Below, one piece after another: positions 21,201 to 32,210 of a stretch of DNA of 64,000 bases. The DNA comes from Megascapheus bottae (Eukaryota > Chordata > Mammalia > Rodentia > Geomyidae), in the NCBI GenBank assembly GCA_024803745.1, contig JANJXV010000040.1, positions 4,345,920 through 4,409,919 of the forward strand, written 5' to 3'. Position numbers and translations under genes: made by a program. Under the pieces are notes generated by a model. It was not told the origin of the DNA. It saw only the letters and a list, made by a program, of their open reading frames with translations, and made no database searches. Every line of letters begins with the position of its first letter. Within the stretch, counting starts at the first letter, position 1.

Positions 21201-24200
21201 CTTTCCCCCCTGGATCTTTCCCCCCTGGATCTCTCCCCCCTGGACCTCTCCCCCCTGGACCTCTCCCCCCTGGATCTTTCCCCCCCTGGATCTTTCCCCC
21301 CCTGGATCTTTCCCCCCCTGGATCTTTCCCCCCCTGGATCTCTCCCCTCCTGGATCTCTCCCCCCTGGATCTCTCCCCCCTGGACCTCTCCCCCCTGGAC
21401 CTCTCCCCCCCTGGACCTCTCCCCCCCTGGACCTCTCCCCCCCTGGACCTCTCCCCCCCTGGATCTCTCCCCTCCTGGATCTCTCCCCTCCTGGATCTCT
21501 CCCCTCCTGGATCTCTCCCCTCCTGGATCTCTCCCCTGCTGGATCTCTCCCCTGCTGGATCTCTTCCCTTCTGGATCTCTCCCCCCTGGATCTCTCCCCC
21601 CTGGATCTCTCCCCCCTGGATCTCTCCCCCCTGGATCTCTCCCCCCTGGATCTCTCCCCGCTGGATCTCTCCCCCCTGGATCTCTCCCCCCTGGATCTCT
21701 CCCCCCTGGATCTCTCCCCCCTGGATCTCTCCCCGCTGGATCTCTCCCCCCTGGATCTCTCCCCCCTGGATCTCTCCCCCCTGGATCTCTCCCCCCTGGA
21801 TCTCTCCCCGCTGGATCTCTCCCCCCTGGATCTTTCCCCCCCTGGATCTTTCCCCCCTGGATCTTTTCCCCCCTGGATCTCTCCCCCCTGGATCTCTCCC
21901 CCCTGGATCTCTCCCCCCTGGATCTCTCCCCGCTGGATCTCTCCCCCCTGGATCTCTCCCTCCTGGATCTCTCCCCCCTGGATCTCTCCCTCCTGGATCT
22001 CTCCCTCCTGGATCTCTCCCCGCTGGATCTCTCCCCCCTGGATCTCTCCCCCCTGGATCTTTCCCCCCCTGGATCTTTCCCCCCTGGATCTTTCCCTCCT
22101 GGATCTTTCCCCCCTGGATCTTTCCCTCCTGGATCTTTCCCCCCCTGGATCTTTCCCTCCTGGATCTTTCCCCTCTGGATCTTTCCCCGCTGGACCTTTC
22201 CCCCCTGGACCTTTCCTCCCTGGATCTTTCCCCGCTGGATCTTTCCCTTCTGGATCTTTCCCACCTGGATCTTTTCACTTCTGGATCTTTCCCTCCTGGA
22301 TCTTTTCCCCCTGGATCTTTCCCCCCTGGATCTTTCCCCCCTGGATCTTTCCCCCCTGGATCTTTACCTCATGGATCTTTCCCTCATGGATCTTTCCCTC
22401 CTGGATCTTTTCCCTTCTGGATCTTTCCCCCCTGGATCTTTCCCCCCTGGATCTTTCCCTCCTGGTCTTTTCACGCTGGATCTTTCCCTCCTGGATCTCT
22501 CCCTCCTGGATCTCTCCCCGCTGGATCTCTCCCTCCTGGATCTCTCCCCCCTGGACCTTTCCCCCCTGGATCTTTCCCTCCCTGGATCTTTCCCCCCCTG
22601 GATCTTTCCCCCCCTGGATCTTTCCCCTCTGGATCTTTCCCCGCTGGATCTTTCCCCCCCTGGATCTTTCCCCCCCTGGATCTTTCCCCCCCTGGATCTT
22701 TCCCCCCCTGGATCTTTCCCTCCTGGATCTTTCCCCCTGGATCTTTCCCCCCTGGATCTTTCCCCCCTGGATCTTTCCCCCCTGGATCTTTCCCCGCTGG
22801 ATCTTTCCCTCATGGATCTTTCCCTCCTGGATCTTTTCCCTGCTGGATCTTTCCCTCCTGGATCTTTTGCCTTCTGGATCTTTCCCTCCTGGATCTTTCC
22901 CCCCTGGATCTTTCCCCCCTGGATCTCTCCCCCCTGGATCTCTCCCCACTGGATCTCTCCCCCCTGGATCTCTCCCCCCTGGATCTCTCCCCTCTGGATC
23001 TTTCCCTCCTGGATCTTTCCCCGCTGGATCTTTCCCCGCTGGATCTTTCCCCCCTGGACCTTTCCCCCCTGGATCTTTCCCCCCTGGATCTTTCCCCCCC
23101 TGGATCTTTCCCCTCTGGATCTTTCCCTCCTGGATCTTTCCCCGCTGGATCTTTTCCCGCTGGATCTTTTCCCCCTTGATCTTTCCTCTCTGGATCTTTC
23201 CCTCCTGGATCTTTCCCTCCTGGATCTTTCCCTCCTGGATCTTTCCCCCCTGGATCTTTCCCCCCTGGATCTCTCCCCCCTGGATCTTTCCCTCCTGGAT
23301 CTTTCCCCCCTGGATCTTTTCCCGCTGGATCTTTCCCCGCTGGATCTTTCCCTCCTGGATCTTTTCCCGCTGGATCTTTTCCCGCTGGATCTTTTCCTCT
23401 GGATCTTTCCCTCCTGGATCTTTCCCCTCTGGATCTTTCCCTCCTGGATCTTTCCCTCCTGGATCTTTTCCCGCTGGATCTTTCCCTCCTGGATCTTTCC
23501 CCTCTGGATCTTTCCCCTCTGGATCTTTCCCTCCTGGATCTTTCCCTCCTGGATCTTTTCCCGCTGGATCTTTCCCCGCTGGATCTTTCCCTCCTGGATC
23601 TTTTCCCGCTGGATCTTTTCCCGCTGGATCTTTTCCTCTGGATCTTTCCCTCCTGGATCTTTCCCCTCTGGATCTTTCCCTCCTGGATCTTTCCCTCCTG
23701 GATCTTTTCCCGCTGGATCTTTCCCTCCTGGATCTTTCCCCCCTGGATCTTTCCCTCCTGGATCTTTCCCCCCTGGATCTTTCCCCCCTGGATCTTTCCC
23801 CGCTGGATCTTTCCCTGCTGGATCTTTCCCTGGGTCCAGAACGACTCAAGAGGCCCCGGCCACAGGCTCTCCTTTGGGCCAACAAGATGGGTCTGAATAA
23901 GAGCAAATGTCACCGCAATGTGGTACTCGGCACACATCACCCAGACGTGGGACTTCACACTTGGCACCGACACGCAGTCGTGAGCCCCCCTCGCTTTCCA
24001 CTGCACCCCTCCACAACCGTGCAATGAAGACAGAAGCCAAGAAACCACGCGGACGGGGCGTGCGGGGCGAAGATGGAACCCAGAATAAAATCACAGCCCC
24101 CCCCCCCACACGCACACGTGTACACAACGTGTACACACGCACGCCCCCCCGGGCTGCAGGGCCACGGAAAGGAATTACCTCTGCCAGCTCGCCCAGCAGC

Positions 24201-24990
24201 TGCTGTGGAGCAAAAGACAGCGGGTGAGAAAATAACGAACCAACATGAGACGCGCACAGGACACGCACGGCCTGGGCCCTGCCCCAGGCACCACGTGTAG
24301 GGGAGGGACAGGAGGAGACAGAGGGCATGGGCCTTGAACTTGTGACGACAGCCACCGATGTAGGAAGCTTCCTGGGTGGGGCTGTCTCTTGGAAGGGGTG
24401 GGGGCAAGGCCAGGACGAGTGTGTGGGAGAGGTGGGGACTGCGTATTCATTACTTGATGTTTAATAATAAACCCACGAGCCGGGCCTGGTGACCCGCGCC
24501 TGGCATCCCAGCTGCTCAGGGAAGCTGGGGTCTGAGAGGCCTGCAGTTCAAAGCCAGCCAAGGTAAGGAAAGTCCGTGAGACTTTTCATCCCTAAGGAAT
24601 CATCCCAAAGCTGGAAGGGAGCTGTGGCTCAAATGGTGAGAGTGCCGGCCTTGAACAAAATAATAATAATAATAAACCCCTCAGGGACAGCACGCAGGCT
24701 CTGAGTTCGAGCTCCAGGACTGGCATAAAAAAAAATAAGTGTAACATGACAGCAGTGACGGGAAGGGACCCCAGGGTGCAGGCCTGGAAATCTCTGAGGC
24801 TGGCTTCTGCTCTGCTGTCTTCCCCCCTTTCTCCTCCTCCTCCCCCTCCAAAGCCACAGGGGAGTTCTGCAGGTGTGAGTGAGCTCTCACTCTGCAGGGG
24901 ACAGAGGTGACAATTGAACACCTCCTCTTCCCTGTGGTGGGAGGTGAAGAGCTCTCAGTTCAGGACAGGGGAAAGAAAGGAAAATGAAAA

Positions 24991-25045
<55 letters not shown>

Positions 25046-28000
25046 AATGTGAATCCCTTGAGGCCAGGACTTCCTGAAATGCTGCAAAAATCTTACTGGG
25101 CTGGCACCAGTATAAGACTTTTTAATCATTTAAAAGCAGGGTGCCCTGTAAATAAAACACCACACCACACAGAGACAGAGAGAGCGAGCGAGAGAGAGCG
25201 AGAGAGGGGGGGTCACACACCACTCCACTCCCACACTGTTGCAAAGCTTGAAGAGAAAACGAGCACCCCCAGGAGAAGCAGAAATTTCTAGTTATTACGA
25301 GAAGAAGCAAACCACACTGCAGAGACCTGTGAACACTTAGAGGGAAAAAGCTCTTGGCTGGGCCCAAGTTGACCAAAAAAAAAAAATAAATAAAAAAGTA
25401 ACACGAGATTCTGTTTAAAAACTAAATGAATTAAAAATAAAAAGTGGGGTGCAGGGGGGATTCCCGCCTGTGACCCCAGCCACTCAGGAGGCTGAGATCT
25501 GAGGGCCTGGGCGCTGTCCCTGAGCTGTGTCACTCCAGGCTGGCGCTCTACCCCTTGAACCACAGCTCCACGTCTGGTTTTCTGGTGGTTCACTGGAGAT
25601 CAGAGTCTCCTGGACTTTCCTGCCCGGGCTGGCTTTGAACCTGGGATCCTCAGCTCTCAGCCTCCTGAGGAGCTGGGGTGACAGGGCAGGAGCCCCCGGT
25701 GCTGGGAGTGGCACAGAGCTCAGGAGCGTCCGTCCACGCCGTGGCAATCCACGTCAAAACCAGTGCACACCACAAGCCTGCCGTCCTACCTTGAACAACT
25801 CGAATTCCTTCTTTGGCATCAAGAGCTGCAGTTGACAAAGGAACGGGCGGGTGAGCGGCCGTGACGCTGGTGTGTGTGCGTGTGCACGCGTGCCTGCCTG
25901 TGTGATCCACTGGACACCAGAGTCTCACGGACTTGCCCGCCCGGGCTGGCTTTGAACCGCGCTCCTCACACCTCGGCCTCCCTCCCCGGGGCCCGCGGTG
26001 GCCGGGGTGACCTCTGGGGGGGGCGGTACCTGGATGGTGTGGGTGTAGGGGGGACCCGAGCTGGCCGGCCCTGAACCCCCGGCCGGCGCCGCCACCACGT
26101 CCAGGATGTTGTTTGGCACGAAGCCAGAGTGGCCGCCCGCACTGCGCACTCGCCACCACTGCTTCCGGTCGTCCAGGACCTGCACCAGAGCCACGGGGTC
26201 ACAGCCCGCCACCCCAGTAGAGACCCCCCCCCCCCGTCCACACTGCTGCCCTGCTGCAAGACTACGAGTGAGGACAAGGGCGCCAAACCCCGGGGTGGGG
26301 GTAGACTGGACACTGCTGAGGATGGGAGGGAGGAGGAGGAGGAGGAGAGGAGGAGAAGAGGAGGAGGAGGAGGAGGAGGGGAAGAGGAGGAGGGGAGGAG
26401 GACAGGAGGAGGAGGACAGGAGGAGGAGGAGGAAGACAGGAAGAAGGAGGAGGAGAGGAGGAGGAGGGGAGGAGGAAGAAGGAGAAGGAGAAGAGGAGGA
26501 GGAGGAGGAGGAAGACAGGAGGAGGAGGGGAGGAGGAGAAAGAAGAAGGAGAAAAGGAGGAGGAGGGGAGGAGGAGGAGGACAGGAGAAAGAGGAGGAAG
26601 AAGGAGAAAAGGAGGAGGAGAAGAGGAGGAGGAGGAGGAAGACAGGAGGAGGAGGGGAGGAAGAGAAAGAAGAAGGAGAAAAGGAGGAGGAGGGGAGGAG
26701 GAGGACGGAGGAAGAGGAGGAGGAGGAGAGGAAGGAGAAGAGGAGGAGGAGGAGAGGAGAAGAAGAAAAGGAGAAGGAGGAGGAGAGAAGGAGGAGAAGA
26801 GGGAGAGGAGGAGGAGAAGAGGGAGAGGAGGAGGAGGAGAGGAAGGAGGAGAAAAGGAGATGAGGGGGAGGGGGCGGAGAAGGGAGGAGGAAGAGAGAGA
26901 TGAGAGTCTCCTGGACTTTCCTGCCCCGGGCTGGCTTTGAACCGTGATCCTCAGACCTCGGCCTCCTGAGTGGCTGGGAGGAGGGGCGGGATGGCCCAGC
27001 CTGTCTTCCTTTATTAGATGGCACCGCAGGTGAACCTCCGTGCTGAACAGGAATCCAGCCCGGAGGGAAGGGGAGACTGGGGCGGGGGGGGGGGCCGAGC
27101 CAGAGGGAAGCGCGGAGTGGGGTGTCTCCCTCCTCTCACCTCCAGGACGTCCTCCTTCAGGACCGACAGCTCACTGCTGTTCCGGGCTGTGAAGTCAAAC
27201 TTGGATTTGGCGTATTTCTTGGGCTGGGTTGGGTGTGGATGGTAACTTCTAGACAGAAAAGGGGCGTTAACTCTCCTCCCTCTCCTAAGGGCAAGAGGCA
27301 GAAGCCAAAGCAAACGCCCTGGCGCCATGCCTCCATGGTGGGCTTGCTTTACCCTTCTTTACTGCTTGATCCTTATGAACATTGACTTGTAATACTTGAT
27401 TATTATCTCAGGATTACTTTTACTTGGTTTGATTACTTATTATTAGTCACTATTATTATATTATTTACTATGGCTTTATGATGATGGTTATTGAGTGTGT
27501 GTTGATCCTGGGGCTGGAACTCAGAGCCTGGACGCTGTCCCTGAGCTCTTCAGCTCAAGCCTGGCGCTCTACCACTTGAACCACAGCTTCACGTCTGGTT
27601 CATTGGAGATCAGAGTCTCATGGATTTTCCTGCCCGGGCTGGCTTTGAACCTTGATCCTCTGATCTCAGCCTCCTGAGGAGCTGGGAGGACAGGCGGGGG
27701 CCGTGGGTGGGATAAGCAGGGGTGACGATCCAGCAGGCAATATATCAACGATATGAACCCCAAGGCTGCACTCATCCGCTGCCCATTACCTCTCTGCGTG
27801 GCGATTAGGGGTCGGCATGAACCCCCCGGGTGCTTCTCCCTGGTCCAGGGGTGACCCCCTGGGGTGCACGCTGCTGTAGAAGGGGTAGGCATCGGCGGGC
27901 GGGTACTCGGACATGCTGGGATGCTGCAGGGCAGAGAAACAAGACACGTCAGCGTCATCCCCAGCCCCGCGCTCCCTCGAATGAGCGTCTACCTGGTTGA

Positions 28001-30201
28001 GACTGGTGGCTCATTTCTGTCATCCCAGCTGCTCAGGAGGCTGGGATTTGAACCTGGGACCTTTCTCGTGCCAGGCCAGTCATCTCCCAGAGCCAGAGCC
28101 CCATGGGTCCAGGCCAGGCCTCCCATCTGCCACCCCTCCTGCCCGAGGCCTGGAGCCCTAGACGTTTCTAGAACCCTGGATTTCACTAACGTGTAGAAAA
28201 GTCAACTCTAGGTTGTTCTAGAAGCCAGCGAGGGCCAGTCATACATCCTGAGAGTGGAGGAAAGCTGGCTGGATTGTTCTAGAAGCCGGAGAGCGTGGAT
28301 CACAGGTCTTTCTGGGCTCTTGAAAGTCCCCTCTGGATGGTTCCAGGGCCACGGGCAGGCCTCGGGGTCTCCGGCCCCCCCATACCTCAGAGGGCGGCGG
28401 TCTCCGGGGGTCGAGCTGGCCCCGGGGCTCCAGGCTGGCTCCCAGCGCCTCGGCTGGCAGGGGCGGTGGCCGCTCCTGCTCGGGGAAGCTGAGCTGAGGG
28501 GGGTCCCAGCCTTGCCGGAAACGGGGTGCATATGGGGGGATGAACTGCTCTCGAGGCCACTCGGCCCTGTGGGGACACGGGGATGGGGGGGGAACCAGCC
28601 GTCAGCGAGGCTGGTGAGAGACCCACGGACACAGCACATCCACGCATGCGCACTGCCCGTGTCCACGTGTCACCCAGAGCGGGGAGCACAACGCGCCTTG
28701 CACACTCATCCCACAACGGCACACTGGGCCGGGCGGCCTGGCCGGCTTTCCCCACCTGGTTCTTAAAGCGTGTGCAGGTGAGCGGTACTACCACTAAGCA
28801 TCCAGTACCTAGCTCAAGCCCTGGAGAGGTTTGGGGGGTGCTTCTGTTTCTCTTCTGTCTCTGCAACCGTCGTGAAACCCCCCCAAAAGCTAGAGATCCT
28901 CTTGAGAAACACAATCAAGCCTTCCAGGAAGGACCTGGATAGCTACATTTTTTTTTTTAATTTAGCTCCATGACCACATTTCTTACAACAAATCACGACT
29001 CTGTTCTGCATTATTACAGGTGAATGAGGCAACGTCAATCCGTGAGCGGGGCTCACTCAGCGACCCACTCAGAAAAAGCTGGAGGTCGTGGAGAAGTGGC
29101 TCAAGGGGTAGATTGCCAGCCTTGGGGATAAAAGCCCAGGCCGTGAGTTCAAACCCTGGGACACACGTGGACATGGACACACACACACTGTGAAAGGACA
29201 GTGTGTGCCCAGCTGGACTGTGATTCTGACTCGGATCAGTTACACAAATCTATTCCAGGTATGAAATCCCATGATTCTAATGCTTGTGGCTGGGCAGGGC
29301 CCACAGGCCAACGAAGCCTGATTTTTGTCTCATGAACCATTTCTGTGTGATTGCTGGATTCGTGTCTGTGCTGGCATGCAACTTGGACTCTGGATGTATT
29401 TTCTTTCTTTCCTTTTCTTGGTTGATCATGGGACTTGAGATCATTTTCTGAACTCTTTTCCCTCCAGGCTGGCACTCTACCACTGGAGCCACAGCTCCAC
29501 CTCCAGTTTTCTGGTGGTTCAGTGGAGATCAGAGTCTCGTGGACTTTCCCGCCCAGGCTGGCTTTGAACTGGGATCCTCAGATCTCAGCTTCCTGAGTAG
29601 CTGGGACGACACTGCACCCGGCTCTCAGTTTATTTCCAAGCTGGAAATTCTCTAGTAAACACCAAAGTTGATGATTTCACATCCTAAAATATTATTTACC
29701 TTTTATTTTCACGTTTATCTGCGACCCTACCATCTACATTTCCCCACTGTTTTTAGGTGTAACACTGGGTGGAAAGCAGCTGGCTGGGGCTCTGAACTCT
29801 GTTAGATTTATGCAACTTCTAATTTTATGATAATCCCATTTGGAATGTGAATTTTTTCTTCCAGAAAGCTTATTACATCGGTCGGGTGTCAGAGAATAAA
29901 AATAGCTCAGTCTCTGTAATTATTTTGGCATGGGTTCCACCTCACAATGAGAAAATGAATGACCAGGTTGTTGTTTTTAAACCTACATCAAATGGCTTTA
30001 TGTCTTTAGTTCTTCTCAGAGTCTGATTAATAAGTATTAGGGAATGAAGGTATGATTTAAAAACCTCACTGAATGGAATATATTCTCTGAGGTGCAAAGT
30101 GATCAGAATAAAATGGCCGATTCCCTCAGCGCAGAGCTCATGACCCTGAGATTAATCATGTAAGGAAGATAAAATAAAATGTCACCCTAGTGGAGTCTTC
30201 A

Positions 30202-30234
<33 letters not shown>

Positions 30235-32179
30235 CTTGAACTCAGGGCCTGGGCGCTGTCCCTGAGCTTCTGAGCTTCTTTCCCTCAAGGCTGGCGCTCT
30301 ACCACTTGAACCACAGCTCCACGTCTGGTTTTCTGGTGGTTCATTGGAGATCAGAGTCTCCTGGACTTTCCTGCCCGGGCTGGCTTTGAACCTGTGACCC
30401 TCAGATCTCAGCCTCCTGAGCATCTGTGATGACAGTTCTGAGCCACCACGCCCGGCTTCTGAGATCCTGTTCGTGTCCTGGGAATTCCCTGATCTGTCAC
30501 CGATGTCCCAGCCCCTGACATTGGGAGAGGCCTCGCTGGACTCGACTGTCCCCTCTTTGTCTTCCCAGGGATGGCAGAGTCCTCAGAGACCCCAGTCCCG
30601 CCCTCAGCCCGGGCCTGGCGCATACAACCTTTGCTATGTTGTGCACAGAGGACAGAGCGGTCGCCCTGGCCCAGCTCCTCCTCGCTCACCTGGGTTTGAG
30701 CCACGTCTCCCCCAGTGACAGCCACAGCTGCCGCTCGTCCGGGGAGACGGTGTGGTTGAGAAAGTCCAGCGTGTCCTTGGTGAGCAGGGGGCTGAGGACG
30801 GAGCTGGCCAGCTGAGGGCCGCCTGTAGCCTGGACGACCTGCGAGGAGAAAGCACGGGAGGCAGCTGAATGCCCCGAGCAGCTCAACACCCATCACCCCC
30901 GCCACTCAAGAGGCTGAGATCTGAGGATAGGGGTTCAAAGCCAGCCCCAGGCCGGAGAGTCCGTGAGACTTCTCATCTCCAATAAACCACTAGGAAACTG
31001 AAGGTGGAGCTGTGGCTCAAGTGGTAGAGTGCAGTCTTGAGTACAAAGAGCTCAGGGACAGCGCCCAGGCCCTGGGTTGGAGACCCACCACCAACCAAAA
31101 AAAAAATGAAGTGAGTGATTTTCACGTATTTTTAATTTATTTTCCATCCCAGAATTCAATTCTAGGAGACGTATTTGACTTAATGTGGCTCTTGAGATAG
31201 ACAGCAGAAATGGGCTAAGGGGAAAATAACACATGCAGATATCCAAACAAACAGACAACACTGCTTAGAATGTAGGAGCTGTTTTCCTGGCTGAAGAATA
31301 AAAATTATTTCCTCGTCACAGAACCCCCCCCACCCCCGTTTTTCTTTTTTTTAATGACAATCTCACTTTTCTCCCAGGCGTGTGGCACAAGAGAGGAGGG
31401 TCACACACACATTTTGGCCCAGATACCTGGACCTCCCCACATAGCTTGGATTATAGCAGCGAGGCACAAACCCTGGCTTGTTTATTGAGATGCCAGGGCT
31501 CAGGGAGGGGGGTGGGGTCTCATTTACTTGTGGACCCCCAGGCTGGCATTCTACTGCAAACCCCCCTGATTGTGACGTCCCCCCCAGTGGCTGAGATTAC
31601 AATCATTAGCCCTGGCACCTGGCCTTGGATGAGTTTTCAGATGTGGGGGATCCACGAGAAGAATTTATTGGCCAATAACTAGATACACAGAAACGTGACG
31701 CCTGAGAGACGTGAATTATTGATCTGGCCGGACTCTGCCATCTCCTCAGCGCCTAAGCGATCGATTTCTCATGTCGTTCACACCGACGCTGTGGCTTTGA
31801 AAAGCAATTCTCACTTCAAATCTCACGTCAGTCTTTCCGTGGCCGCCCCGGGGGGGGGGGGAGAAAGGGGGTGAATAAGACTTAGCCTTTTCTGTTGCTT
31901 GCCTCCATTTTTAAAAAAAAGCTGTTTTTGTCTGGTATTTAAGAATATCTAGGAGAGGTAGAGAAGTGGCCCATGTCTGGTGCTCAAAAAAAAAAAGTCA
32001 GAGTCCACAAAACACCTGGGATTCCTGTGAGGCTGCTGGGTTTCTTGTGGATTTGTTTTATGGGGTTTTGTGTGCTGTGTTGTTGTGTTTTCTTTGTGTG
32101 CTGAGGATGCAATCTGTGATTTTATGCTGGGCAGGGAGTCAACTCCCCAGACCCTGTGCAAGACCTACAGGTGACTGTG

Positions 32180-32210
<31 letters not shown>

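Noticed and set aside
20797..23832. CRISPR-like regular repeats
   Set aside because: No unique spacers; ordinary tandem minisatellite in a eukaryotic intron.
20611..24027. Open frames of over 1,000 codons (for example [10 protein letters not shown] repeats) over the 15-bp array, on both strands
   Set aside because: Stop-free 15-bp repeat gives open frames in several frames at once; the array lies in an EPS8 intron and has no start context or domain.
31375..31625. Possible full old SINE
   Set aside because: Only the last 40 bp resemble a reverse B1/Alu-like end; noted within the intron description instead.
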